Made by a program: the position numbers and the translations under genes. Positions 26,644 to 35,943 of a stretch of 64,000 nt of DNA are shown one piece after another. This DNA comes from JALOLG01 sp963722415 (GTDB lineage: Bacteria; Actinomycetota; Acidimicrobiia; Acidimicrobiales; Ilumatobacteraceae). Location: positions 124,001-188,000 of the forward strand of contig CAVRNI010000055.1 of the NCBI GenBank assembly GCA_963722415.1, read 5' to 3'. The notes below the pieces were generated by a model that did not search any database, was not told where the DNA came from, and saw only the letters and a program-made list of their open reading frames with translations. Numbering within the stretch: position 1 is the first letter of the stretch; every line of letters begins with the position of its first letter.

Positions 26644-27144
26644 TCAGGAGGCCAGCGCGAGGTACGGCTTCCATGCCTCCGGCACGCGGGTGGTGCTGAC
26701 GACGACCCACGCCGTGGCCCGCGGCACGCGGCACGGCCGCAGCAGGCGCATCCCGGCCTCGTCCGGTGTGCGGTCGCGTTTGGCCAGGTTGCACGGCCGG
26801 CAGGCCGCCGCCACGTTCTCCCACTCGTGCGGGCCGCCCCGTGAACGCGGCGTCACGTGATCGATGGAGTCGGCGTGGGCGCCGCAGTACTGGCACCGAT
26901 AGTCGTCGCGGGCGAACACACCGCGTCGCGACAGCGACGCCTTGCGCCGGTACGGCACCTTGACCATGTACCTCAGGCGGATCACCAGCGGGCTGGCGAG
27001 GGTGAGGCTGGCGGAGCGGATGAGGAGACCGTCGCACTCGACGAGCTCGGCCTTCTCGGCGAGCACCAAGCACGCCGCGCGACGTGCCGGGACGACACTG
27101 AGCGGCTCGTAGCTGGCGTTGAGTACGAGAGAGCTCCGCATCAC
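26644..27144 (-). CDS. HNH endonuclease family protein
   Basis: This protein of about 165 residues is typical of actinobacterial chromosomes, opening with LVLNASYEPLSVVPARRA. It carries an HNH nuclease fold: CQYCGAHADSIDHVTPRSRGGPHEWENVAAACRPCN. Two CxxC pairs bind zinc and the DH/N/N residues form the active site. The family is widespread and not tied to phage; its cellular role is unknown. The start is GTG 27144 or the ATG that follows at 27141. Confidence 0.88.
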   Translation of the reverse strand: MMRSSLVLNASYEPLSVVPARRAACLVLAEKAELVECDGLLIRSASLTLASPLVIRLRYMVKVPYRRKASLSRRGVFARDDYRCQYCGAHADSIDHVTPRSRGGPHEWENVAAACRPCNLAKRDRTPDEAGMRLLRPCRVPRATAWVVVSTTRVPEAWKPYLALAS

Positions 27145-27214
27145 CTAGACGCTCACACCGTGATGCACTGCCGTGCGCGCCGATGGTGGCGTGGTCCGCG
27201 GCCGAGTGCCGGGA

Positions 27215-27454
27215 TCATCGGTGATCGTGCCACCGCTTGCACCATGCCAGGTAGTTCACCACATCGGCCGGTTCGGGAGAATGCTCGGAATCGCCGTACT
27301 GGGTCAGCAGACGGAACCGGAGATACTCACGTGGCGGCCGTGGTACGAACGGTGGACGTGCCCACCACCGTGGCGCGGCCGTGCGCCTGACCTGGCGCAC
27401 GGCTGTCGACCACAACGACGGCCGCCGGGCGACGGCGAGGGCGGCGCGGATCAC
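27215..27454 (-). CDS. Small conserved-looking protein of unknown function (79 aa)
   Basis: The gene starts at a GTG that overlaps the stop of the acyl-CoA dehydrogenase (GTGA), so it is translationally coupled. The 79-residue product is basic and aromatic-rich, with RWWARPPFVPRPPREYLRFRL followed by TQYGD and ending VNYLAWCKRW. I recognise this pattern as a small family seen in other actinobacteria, without known function. It has no membrane segment and no metal-site motif. It is easily missed, because a longer out-of-frame reading through the dehydrogenase swallows it. Confidence 0.7.
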   Translation of the reverse strand: MIRAALAVARRPSLWSTAVRQVRRTAAPRWWARPPFVPRPPREYLRFRLLTQYGDSEHSPEPADVVNYLAWCKRWHDHR

Positions 27455-28671
27455 GCGGGGCGCGGCTCCTTGGGCAGGCCGAGCACCATCTCGCCGATGA
27501 TGTTGCGCTGGATCTGCGAGGAACCGGCGTAGATCGTGCCGGCCCGGGCGTTGAGGAACGTGTCGACCCATGACGCCGAGCTGTTCGGGGCTCCGGCGTC
27601 GTCGGTCTGGAACGCCGAAGACGGTGGCCGGCCGGTCGGGACGAGCGCTTCGGCGCCGAGGATGTCGACCGCCAGTTCGGTGACGACGCGGTGGTACTCG
27701 CTCCAGTACAGCTTGGAGATCGCGCCGTCGGGCCCGGGATGGTGACCGGCGAGGAACTGGGTCAACGTCCGCATGCCGTTGTACCGCATGATCTGGACCT
27801 TCGAATGGCACCACGCCAGCCGCTGGCGGATGATCGGATCGCGGGTCAGGCCGCGCTCGTTGGCCAGCCGCATCAACCGCTCGAGCTCGGACTGGAACCG
27901 GATGGGCATCGTGGCCGCCGACTCCCCACGCTCGAAGCCGAGCAGCGTCATCGCCACCGCCCAGCCGTTGTTGACCCCGCCCACGACGTCGTCCTTGGGG
28001 ACGACCGCGTCGGTGTAGAAGATCTCGTTGAACTCGCTCTCGCCGGAGATCATCTTGATCGGACGCACCTCGATCCCTGGCTGACGCATGTCGACCAGGA
28101 GGAACGAGATGCCCTTGTGCTTGGGCGCGTCGGGATCGGTGCGGGCGAGCGTGAAGATGTGATCCGCGAGGTGTCCCGCCGAGGTCCAGATCTTCTGACC
28201 GTTCAACACCCACTGGTCGCCGTCGAGCACGGCCCGCAAGCCGATGTTGCCGAGGTCGGATCCGGCGTTGGGCTCGCTGTAGCCCTGACACCAGGTGTCG
28301 GCACCGGAGAGGACGCGCGGGAGGTAGTACGCCTTCTGCTCGTCGGTGCCGCGCAGCAGCAGGGTGTTGCCGAGCATCTGGATTCCGAACACGTCGTTCG
28401 GACCGCCGGTCGGGACGCCCGCTCGCGCGAACTCCTCGGCGATGATCACCTGCTCGAGCGCCGACAGACCGCCGCCCCCGTACTCGACCGGCCAGCCAGG
28501 GGCGAGGTAGCCGGCTTCGTGCAACGTCTTGCGCCATTCGGTCACGAACGTGTGGATCGCGTCACCTTCGAGCCGACCCAGACCGTGCCAGTCGACCGGG
28601 AGCTTCTCGGCGAGAAACGCCTGCACCTTCTCGCGGTACTCCTCGGCTTCGCGCGTGTATGTCGGCTGCAT
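27451..28671 (-). CDS. Acyl-CoA dehydrogenase
   Basis: This FAD-dependent enzyme oxidises an acyl-CoA to the trans-2-enoyl-CoA. The 406-residue protein has the full family layout: N-terminal helical domain with EYGGGGLSALEQVI, a middle beta domain with WCQGYSEPNAGSDLGNI and QKIWTSAGHLAD, and the C-terminal helical bundle ending GSSQIQRNIIGEMVLGLPKEPRP. The form resembles the actinobacterial FadE proteins of sterol and branched-chain metabolism. The exact substrate is not inferable. The start is supported by TAGGCT 6 nt upstream. Confidence 0.93.
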   Translation of the reverse strand: MQPTYTREAEEYREKVQAFLAEKLPVDWHGLGRLEGDAIHTFVTEWRKTLHEAGYLAPGWPVEYGGGGLSALEQVIIAEEFARAGVPTGGPNDVFGIQMLGNTLLLRGTDEQKAYYLPRVLSGADTWCQGYSEPNAGSDLGNIGLRAVLDGDQWVLNGQKIWTSAGHLADHIFTLARTDPDAPKHKGISFLLVDMRQPGIEVRPIKMISGESEFNEIFYTDAVVPKDDVVGGVNNGWAVAMTLLGFERGESAATMPIRFQSELERLMRLANERGLTRDPIIRQRLAWCHSKVQIMRYNGMRTLTQFLAGHHPGPDGAISKLYWSEYHRVVTELAVDILGAEALVPTGRPPSSAFQTDDAGAPNSSASWVDTFLNARAGTIYAGSSQIQRNIIGEMVLGLPKEPRPA

Positions 28672-28677
28672 GGCCGC

Positions 28678-28683
28678 AGCCTA
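28678..28683 (-). promoter_or_regulatory. Putative -10 element of the acyl-CoA dehydrogenase gene
   Basis: TAGGCT on the minus strand lies 6 nt before the ATG at 28671, implying a leaderless transcript. Confidence 0.45.
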
Positions 28684-28725
28684 ATGACCCCGGTTACCGA
28701 TGAGTAGGCCTGGCGGGTCGACTGT

Positions 28726-29628
28726 TCAGCGGAGCGTCGAGCGGGCGATGGCGGCGGCGGCGACGAGTGGGCCGCCGCCCGGCACCGGGATGACCGAGAG
28801 CCCGGTGAGATGCGGCAGCCGGCTGCGCACCGTGAGCTCGCGGGCGATGGCATCGAAGAGCGGCTGGCCGAGGGCCGCGGGCACCGAACCGGCCACGAGA
28901 ACACGTGTGGTGTCGACGATCGCGGCGACCGAGGCGAACGCCCTGGCGAGCAGGATGCCGGTCGTGTCGACGACCGAGGGTGGGGTGCGGCGCAACGGCC
29001 GATTCGTCTCCGACTCGATGGCGCGGGCGCTCACGTAGGCGTCGAGGCAGCCGACGCCACCGCACGAACACGACCGACCTTCGGGCTCGACGACGAGGTG
29101 ACCGAACTGACCGACGTTTCCCGTTCGCCCGTCGAGCAGCCGACCCGCCGACACCACTCCCCCGTCGACCGAGTCGCCGATGAGCACGGCGGCGAAGTCG
29201 CGCAGGCCGGACCCGCCCCCGCACCACGCCTCGGCCGAGGCGAACGCACGCCCGACGCTGTCGATCGCCACCGGCAACCCGGCGACCTCCTCGAGCTGCC
29301 CTCGCAGGGGAAAGCCCTTCCACTCCGGGAGCAGTGCCGACGCCGTCCCGCCGACGACGCGATCGATCGGGCCGGGACAGGCGACGCCGCAGCGGGCCGG
29401 CCGCGCGCCCTCCGGCGCGGCGGCGATCACTCTTCCCACCAGGCGCGCGAGCGCCGGCCAGACGTGCCGCGACGGTGTCGCGACCCGGTCTCGCACGATC
29501 AATTTGCCGGCGTCGTCGACGACTCCGGCTGCGAGACGGGTGACGCTGAGGTCGATCGCAAGGTAGGTGGTGAGGTAGGTGAGCTGCGGTTCGGGTGACG
29601 ATGCGGTCGGAGCGGCAGCGTCGTTCAC
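28726..29628 (-). CDS. ROK family protein with altered ATP motif
   Basis: This is a 300-residue ROK-fold (sugar kinase/regulator) protein without a DNA-binding domain. The zinc motif CSCGGVGCLDAYVS and the preceding GHLVVEPEG are kept. The phosphate-binding DxGGT loop is replaced by AIDLSVTRLAAGVV, and the catalytic region reads AIDSVGRAF instead of the usual DND form. Kinase activity is therefore doubtful. Compare the canonical ROK glucokinase at 49822-50769. GTG start with TAGGTT 8 nt upstream. It is divergent from moxR. Confidence 0.8.
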   Translation of the reverse strand: MNDAAAPTASSPEPQLTYLTTYLAIDLSVTRLAAGVVDDAGKLIVRDRVATPSRHVWPALARLVGRVIAAAPEGARPARCGVACPGPIDRVVGGTASALLPEWKGFPLRGQLEEVAGLPVAIDSVGRAFASAEAWCGGGSGLRDFAAVLIGDSVDGGVVSAGRLLDGRTGNVGQFGHLVVEPEGRSCSCGGVGCLDAYVSARAIESETNRPLRRTPPSVVDTTGILLARAFASVAAIVDTTRVLVAGSVPAALGQPLFDAIARELTVRSRLPHLTGLSVIPVPGGGPLVAAAAIARSTLR

Positions 29629-29636
29629 GCACGCGC

Positions 29637-29642
29637 AACCTA
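29637..29642 (-). promoter_or_regulatory. Putative -10 element of the ROK gene
   Basis: TAGGTT on the minus strand lies 8 nt upstream of the GTG at 29628. Confidence 0.4.
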
Positions 29643-29705
29643 GTGGCCGGACGCGCCGCGGCGCCCGCCGGTGCTGGTCGATCTCACATTTCGCTGTACA
29701 GCGTC

Positions 29706-29711
29706 TACCCT
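29706..29711 (+). promoter_or_regulatory. Putative -10 element of the moxR-DUF58-tgpA operon
   Basis: TACCCT lies 7 nt before the GTG at 29719; the transcript would start at the codon. It is paired back to back with the ROK promoter. Confidence 0.45.
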
Positions 29712-29718
29712 TCCCGGC

Positions 29719-30723
29719 GTGACGGAAACCGCGGTGCCTTCCTCATCGACCACCGGAGAGCGGGGCGCGCGTTCCGCGACGATGACGACGGGCTTCGCGG
29801 CGCTGTTCGACGCGATCGTCGCCAACGTGGCGACCGTCGTCCACGGCAAGCGCGACTCGATCGAACTGGCACTGATGGCGTTGCTCGCCGAAGGCCACCT
29901 GTTGATCGAGGATGTCCCTGGTGTCGGCAAGACCAGCCTCGCCAAAGCCCTCGCGGCATCGATCGACTGCGCGTGGAAGCGGGTTCAGTTCACCCCCGAC
30001 CTGCTGCCGACCGACCTGGTGGGCGTCAGCATCTACGAACGCTCGACCGAGAAGTTCCGCTTCCAGGCCGGTCCCCTGTTCGCCAACATCGTCCTCGCCG
30101 ACGAGATCAACCGGGCGTCGCCGAAGACGCAGTCGGCGCTGCTCGAGGCCATGGAGGAGCGCCAGGTCACCGTCGACGGCACGACGCGCCCGCTGCCGCC
30201 GCCGTTCATGGTGATCGCCACCCAGAACCCGGTCGAGCAAGAGGGCACCTACCGACTTCCCGAGAGCCAGCTCGACCGGTTCCTGCTCCGCATCTCGCTC
30301 GGCTATCCGGGACGCACCGCCGAGATCGCGATCCTCGACGGTCTGGGCGCAGCCGAGACGCTGCGCCACCTCAATCCTGTGGTGTCGAGCGACGAGATCA
30401 AAGCGATGATCACCGAGGTCCGCGGCGTCTACCTCGCCAGCGCGCTCAAGTCCTACATGGTCGACCTCTCCGAGGCCAGCCGGCGCCATCCGGCCGTCGA
30501 GCTCGGCCTGTCGCCGCGTGCCACGCTGCAGTTGTCAGCGGCTGCCCGCGCCTACGCCGCCGCTCGCGGCCGCAACTACGCCACGCCCGATGACGTGAAG
30601 AGCGTCGCCGTACCGGCGCTGGCACACCGCCTCGTGTTGCGCGCCGATCGGGGCGCGCGGATGTCCGCGGCGGATGCCATCGGCGAGGTTCTCGCCGAAG
30701 TGCCCGTCCCCGTGGCCCGCTGA
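29719..30723 (+). CDS. moxR: MoxR-family AAA+ ATPase
   Basis: MoxR ATPases act as chaperones for metal insertion or assembly of partner protein complexes. The protein is about 334 residues with Walker A EDVPGVGKTSLAKAL, Walker B IVLADEINRASPKTQSALLEAMEE and the sensor/AAA-lid region ATQNPVEQEGTYRLPESQLDRF. The GTG start at 29719 is preferred over an upstream frame extension because of TACCCT 7 nt ahead. It is followed directly by DUF58 and transglutaminase genes, the usual MoxR-DUF58-TgpA trio. Confidence 0.93.
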   Translation: MTETAVPSSSTTGERGARSATMTTGFAALFDAIVANVATVVHGKRDSIELALMALLAEGHLLIEDVPGVGKTSLAKALAASIDCAWKRVQFTPDLLPTDLVGVSIYERSTEKFRFQAGPLFANIVLADEINRASPKTQSALLEAMEERQVTVDGTTRPLPPPFMVIATQNPVEQEGTYRLPESQLDRFLLRISLGYPGRTAEIAILDGLGAAETLRHLNPVVSSDEIKAMITEVRGVYLASALKSYMVDLSEASRRHPAVELGLSPRATLQLSAAARAYAAARGRNYATPDDVKSVAVPALAHRLVLRADRGARMSAADAIGEVLAEVPVPVAR

Positions 30724-30724
30724 C

Positions 30725-31951
30725 ATGCCGACCCGTCAGGGCTGGACGATCGTCGCTGGCGGCATCGTCTCGCTCGTGGTCGGGCGGCTCTTCGGGATCC
30801 TCGAGCTGTTCGTGATCGGCGCCGGGCTGCTGATCGCCGTGGTCTGCGCCGTGCTCGTCGTCCGGTTGCGCCGGCCCGAGATCTCGATCGGGCGGTGGGT
30901 GCATCCGTCGGTGCTCACCGTCGGCGACACGGGTCGCGTCGACCTCGGCGTGCGCAACGACGGCGCGTACCGTTCGCCGAGGATCGACCTCGCCGAGCCG
31001 GTGGGTCCGATCAACACGGCCCGCATGACGCTGGCGCCACTCCTCCCCGGCGACCAGGTCACCGCCGGCTACCGCATCCCGGCGGCACGTCGAGGGGTGC
31101 TCACATTGGGACCCCTCGAGATCGAGCGACGCGACCAACTCGGGTTGGCGGTGGCGTGGACCATCGGGGCGGGGGCCACCGACGTGATGGTGGCGCCGCG
31201 CACGGTCGAGCTCTCGATGCCCGCCCTCGGTCACGGTGTGCTCGGCCGTCATCTGATGGCGCAGGCGCAGCGTCTCGGGCCGGGCGAGTTCCACGCCCTG
31301 CGCGACTACATCGACGGTGACGAGCCACGCTCGATCCACTGGAAGGCATCGGCCCGTTCGGAGGAGCTCAAGGTTCGCGAGCACACCGCCGAGGGCGTCC
31401 GCCGGTGCATCGTCGTGCTCGACCGCAGCGAGGCGGCATACGACCTCGAGGCCGACGAGGATGTCTTCGAACGTGCCATCGTCGCCGCGGGCAGTCTCGT
31501 GCAGGCCGGCGACAGGACCGGCCTCACGACGCGCTTCGTCACCGGTGGCGGCATCGACCTGCGGGGCCCCGAAGTGGCGACCCAGACGTTGCGGGTGCTG
31601 GCACCGCTCCAGCTCGGCGATCCGATCATCGATCTCGAGCGCGACCCGGGTGAGGGTCTCGGCCTCGTGATCGTCGTGACGTCGAAGCGATCGGCGGCGG
31701 CGTGGCGCCGCGCCGAGCAGCTCATCGATCCGACACTGACCCGCGTCGGCGTGTTCACCGCCGAGGCCGATCCCGGGAGGCTGTCGGTCGACGCCACGTC
31801 GATCGAGAACTTCCAGCACGGGTGGGGCAAGCTCGCCGGCGCGACCGCGCTGAACGCGCGCGACCGACGCCTCGACGACACGGCGCCGGCCGGCGCCGCA
31901 CCGGAAGCGGATCAGGATCCCGATCGAGCGTGGCGGAAGGTGGGTGTGTGA
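30725..31951 (+). CDS. DUF58 domain membrane protein
   Basis: The 408-residue protein begins with two membrane segments (about 7-42), then has a long cytoplasmic region. The DUF58 signature is present: FHALRDYIDGDEPRSIHWKASAR, followed by a von Willebrand-like fold with IVVLDRSE. DUF58 proteins are the constant partner of MoxR ATPases; the pair is thought to be a chaperone and adaptor unit. It starts one base after the moxR stop and overlaps the transglutaminase start (GTGA). Confidence 0.9.
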   Translation: MPTRQGWTIVAGGIVSLVVGRLFGILELFVIGAGLLIAVVCAVLVVRLRRPEISIGRWVHPSVLTVGDTGRVDLGVRNDGAYRSPRIDLAEPVGPINTARMTLAPLLPGDQVTAGYRIPAARRGVLTLGPLEIERRDQLGLAVAWTIGAGATDVMVAPRTVELSMPALGHGVLGRHLMAQAQRLGPGEFHALRDYIDGDEPRSIHWKASARSEELKVREHTAEGVRRCIVVLDRSEAAYDLEADEDVFERAIVAAGSLVQAGDRTGLTTRFVTGGGIDLRGPEVATQTLRVLAPLQLGDPIIDLERDPGEGLGLVIVVTSKRSAAAWRRAEQLIDPTLTRVGVFTAEADPGRLSVDATSIENFQHGWGKLAGATALNARDRRLDDTAPAGAAPEADQDPDRAWRKVGV

Positions 31952-34231
31952 GCTCGACCGACCTGCGCCCTCTCGACCGTGACGTGGCGGCCACGATCGC
32001 GCTCGCTGCCTACAGCATCGTGGTCGGGTTCGGCCTGGCGAGGGTGTTCGGGAGCTGGGACTTCGCCGACGACATCATCGCCATCGTCGTCGTCGGTCAC
32101 GGGTCATCGCTCGCGCTGCGTCGTTGGCGAGTCTCCGGATGGGTCGCGGTGCCGGCCGTCGTGCTGATCCTCGTGTGGTTGATCGCCCTCCAGAGCTACC
32201 GGTCGACGTTCAACGCGGTGTTCCCGACGGGGGCGACGTGGGACTTGTTCCGCCTCGAGACCGACCTCGTCCGCGAGCAGTTCCGCACCGCCGTGGCGCC
32301 CGTGCTCTACGGCGCCGGTTGGGCAACGCTGTCGGGGCTGGCGATCATGTCGGTCGTCGTGCTCTCCGACACGTTCGCGTTCCGTGCCGAGGCTCGCGGC
32401 GAGGCGTTGGTACCGGGCGGGGTGCTCTACATCTTCATCGCCGCGCTCGGCACCGACCGCAACGCCGCGCTCGGCACCGACCGCAGCCGGGTGGTCCTCA
32501 CCGCCGCCCTCATCGCCACCGCGTTCGTCGCCGTGTTCGCGCTGCGCGCCCTCCACGACCGACGCCGGCGGGTCGAATCCTCGGCGTCCGTGCGTGGGGC
32601 ACGTGCGCTCATCTACCCGGCCGCGATCGCGACCGCGGTCGGGATCGGCGTGCTGGCCGGCGTCATCGGTCCACGCCTGCCGGGTGCCAATGCCGAGCCC
32701 TTGTTCCACACGCGGGGCCGCTCAGGGGGCGTGACCGAAGTTCTCAGCCCGCTCGTCACCATCCGATCCCAGCTCGTCAACCGCACCAACACGTTGCTGT
32801 TCCGCGTGTCCTCCCCGGTCGAGTCGTACTGGCGCTACATCTCGTTGCCGCAGTTCGACGGTGAGACGTTCCGGTTGCCGCAAGAGGGGGGCGACCTCGA
32901 GGAGGCCGGTGGGTCGTTCGGCACGGTGCGCCCCGGAGCCGAGACGTTCATCCAGGAGATCGAGATCCAGTCCCTGGGCGGCCAACTCGTGCCCGCCGCA
33001 GCCGACCCGATCATCGTCGTGCCATCGGACTCGGTGAAGTACAACCCCGACTCGTCGACGCTCCTCAAACTCGGTGACGAGCTCGGGCTCGGTGAGCGCT
33101 TCACCATCACGTCGGCGTCGCGTGAGATGCAGCCCGACGAGCTGCGTGCCGCCCCGCACGAGGCTCCGCCCGATCCCATCTACCTCGAGCTCCCCGACGA
33201 CTTCCCCGGGTCGATCGGCGACCTGGCGCGCGAGGTGACGGCTGGCGCAGCGACGGATTACGACGCCGCAGATCGCGCTCCAGAACTGGTTCCACAGCGA
33301 GTTCGAGTACAGCCTCGAGGTCCAGGCGGGTCACGGGAACTCGGCGATCGAGAGCTTCCTCATCGAGCGTGTCGGCTACTGCGAGCAGTTCTCCGCCACG
33401 TTCGCCGCCATGGCCCGCACGCTGGACATACCGTCGCGGGTCGCGGTCGGGTTCACGCCGGGGCTGCAGGGCCTCGACAACTGGTACGGCGTGCTCGGCA
33501 AGAACGCGCACGCCTGGCCCGAGCTGTGGTTCGGAGAAGAAATCGGGTGGATGCCCTTCGAACCGACACCGGGACGCGGGGTCCCCGGCGCCGAGTCGTA
33601 CACGGGGATCCCCGCCGACCAGGACACCACGCCGGCCCAGCCCGGTACCGGAGACCGAGCGCCGGTCACGCCGACGACCCGGCCGACCGCCGGCGAGATC
33701 AACGACCCGGACGCACAGACCACGTTGCCGGCGGGCGTGAACCCCGGTGGGCGGAGCGACCCGCCGGCCACGACCGCTCCCGACACGAGCAAGGGCCTGC
33801 CACTGTGGCCGTTCGTTGCGATCGTGCTGATCGCCGCGATCGCCGCGGCACCCGCCGTGGTGCGCCGCGTCCACCGTCGCATCCTCCGCCGGGCGCCGGC
33901 CGAAGAGCGCATCGTCCACGCGTGGGGACGCGCCACGTCGTCGTTGCGCCTGGCAGGTGTCGGCGGCCGGCCGTCGATGACGACGAGAGAGTGGGCGACC
34001 GCGACCGCGACCGTGCTTCCTGTCGCGGCGCGCCCGATGTGGTCGTTGTCAGGCGTCGTCGACTCCGTGACGTTCGGGACGCCGGGAATGATCGATCTCG
34101 CCGCGGTCGGCCCGTACGGCAGCAGCGTCGCCCGCGACTGCGCCGCCTGGGCACACCAGATCGACGAGATCGTCGCCGAGACGCTCACACCGCGTGAGCG
34201 GCTGGTGCGCTACGCCACCGATTGGGGCTAG
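31948..34231 (+). CDS. TgpA-like membrane transglutaminase, frameshifted as assembled
   Basis: This is a membrane protein with an N-terminal block of about five to six helices, an extracytoplasmic transglutaminase-like domain, a Pro/Thr-rich linker and a C-terminal helix (GLPLWPFVAIVLIAAIAAA). The catalytic triad is visible: Cys in VGYCEQFSATFAAMAR, His in KNAHAWPELWF and the following acidic residue in WMPFEP. One extra base near 33270 splits the frame; the corrected product is 760 residues. Family members are thought to act on cell-envelope or secreted proteins; the substrate is unknown. GTG start overlaps the DUF58 stop. Confidence 0.88.
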
Positions 34232-34239
34232 CTCCGCTT

Positions 34240-34773
34240 TCAGATCGTCTTGACGCCGTCGACGGCGAGGGCGAGCGCGATGGCGATGGCGATGGCGGCG
34301 ACGAGGCGAACCCCGGCGACCCAACCGGCATGGTGACGCTTGGGGACGACCGCCGCCAGCCATGCCAGGGCGAGGCTGACCGCCGCGCCGATGGCGACGA
34401 CAGCCACTCCCTCGTCGGCTCCGACGGACATGCTGACGATCGCCAACTGCGGCGTCACCAGCACCGGGATCAGCAGCGGCACACCCACCCGTCCCCATCC
34501 ATCAGCCGGACCGTCCGCCGCCACGGACGGTACGCCGGCGATCAGCCACCGCGCGCCGGCAAGACCCAGCACGACGGCGGCCGCGACGCGGAACGTGCCG
34601 AGCGTGACATCGAGCGCGTCGAGGATCGGCCCACTCAAGGCCGCGGCCGCCACCGCGATCGCGGCGGCGATCGCGGCCGCCACGGCCAGCGTGAGTCGCC
34701 GCTCCCGCGGCCACAACGCGACGGCCACGGCCAGCGGGTTCACCGCCGCGAACAACGCCAGCAGCGACCTCAC
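34240..34773 (-). CDS. MarC-like integral membrane protein
   Basis: This is a 177-residue protein, almost wholly hydrophobic, with about six membrane segments. The opening LLALFAAVNPLAVAVAL resembles the start of MarC/UPF0056 proteins, and the PVLVTPQLAIVSMSVGAD segment fits as well. MarC function is unknown. Its GTG start overlaps the stop of the toroid-like gene (GTGA), making it the last gene of the HTTM operon. It converges with the transglutaminase gene with 8 bp between stops. Confidence 0.65.
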   Translation of the reverse strand: MRSLLALFAAVNPLAVAVALWPRERRLTLAVAAAIAAAIAVAAAALSGPILDALDVTLGTFRVAAAVVLGLAGARWLIAGVPSVAADGPADGWGRVGVPLLIPVLVTPQLAIVSMSVGADEGVAVVAIGAAVSLALAWLAAVVPKRHHAGWVAGVRLVAAIAIAIALALAVDGVKTI

Positions 34774-35943
34774 GCGCCCACCGGCCCGAGCTCACCGGCG
34801 GCCACCAGCAGGCCCGACAGGGCGTGTTGCTGATCGTCCATGCGGGTCACGTCGTAGCGGAACCAGGCGCCTTCGACGAGATCGGGGGAATCCCACGCCG
34901 CGGCCGCCCGGCGATCAGGCTGGCGCTCGGCGAGCAGCCCGGCTCCACACGCCACCCGCGCGTCGAGCGCCGGTCGCACGTCGGCCAGTCGTTCATCGCG
35001 TTCGGCGGCCAGCGCGAGGGCGCCGAGGCCCTCGACCCACACTCCGAGCCCGGCGCCGCGCGCCCGCGTGTCGATGAACGGGGTCGGCCAGCCCGTCCTT
35101 CTGCGACTCGGCCCGCACCAGCATGCCGAAGCGCTGGGCGAGTGTTCTGGCGTAGCTCACGTGATGCTCGTCGAGCCCGCTCGACGCCATCTCGGCCAGC
35201 GTGTAGGCCGCCCACTGGTCGGCCCATGGTGGGAGGGCGAGATCCTCGACCTCGTCGCGAGCCGTGGCCAGGTAGTCGAGCACGCGGCGGGCGTGTACAT
35301 CCCAGCCTTCGTCCGGCAGCAGGTTGTGCAACTGGGCCAGCGCCCACGCCGCCTCGCCGGTCGAGTATCGCGAGGTCTCACCGGGGACCGGCGCCGCGGC
35401 CCGGAGATCGTACGTGTTGAGCATCTGCCCTCCGGTCGTGATCTGGCCGACGAGGAACCGACCCAAGGCCCGCAACTCGTCGTCGTAGGTGTCGTCGCCC
35501 GTGGCGTCTCGGCGCTGGGCGAGCGCGGCGGCCATCAACGCGCTCGCGCCGAGACGGGCCGACCTGTCGTTCTCCACGAACGCCATGCCGTCGCCGGCCG
35601 GTACGAGGCTGTCGAGCATCACGGCCAGTCCGGCGTCGGCCGTGTCGAGCACCTCCGGATGGCCGGCCCTGGCAAGTTGGTACAACGACATCGTCACGCC
35701 GGCGTGGCGCACGATGTTGTACCCGGGCGCGACCAGGTCGGTGTCACGGTCGTACTCGTAGATGAAGCGACCGTCGTCGCCCTGACCCCGCTCGATCCAC
35801 GCCGCAGCGGAGACGGCGGACGCCTCGAAATCGGCGGGCGGCACATCCGGGCAGTCCTCCGGTGCCAGAACACTGAGGCGGAGCACCACGAACGTACCGA
35901 TCCACAACGCGGCCGCCGAGGCGACCCGGGTGCGCGCCCTCAT
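34770..35943 (-). CDS. Predicted alpha/alpha-toroid-like membrane-anchored protein, frameshifted as assembled
   Basis: The protein is not assigned to a named family. The corrected product is 390 residues after removing one base from CCCC near 35083. An N-terminal hydrophobic segment (about 8-26) suggests a signal anchor. The rest is rich in paired helices with repeated motifs (YNIVRHAGVTMSLYQLARAG, STGEAAWALAQLHNLL, WAAYTLAEMASSG) like the helical toroids of glycan epimerases and terpene cyclases. It is coupled on both sides: its ATG overlaps the HTTM stop and its stop overlaps the MarC start. An enzymatic role on an envelope substrate is only inference. Confidence 0.6.

Noticed and set aside
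31702..31947. N-terminal extension of the transglutaminase gene
   Set aside because: The upstream open frame overlaps the conserved end of the DUF58 gene; the GTG at 31948 overlapping its stop is the natural start.
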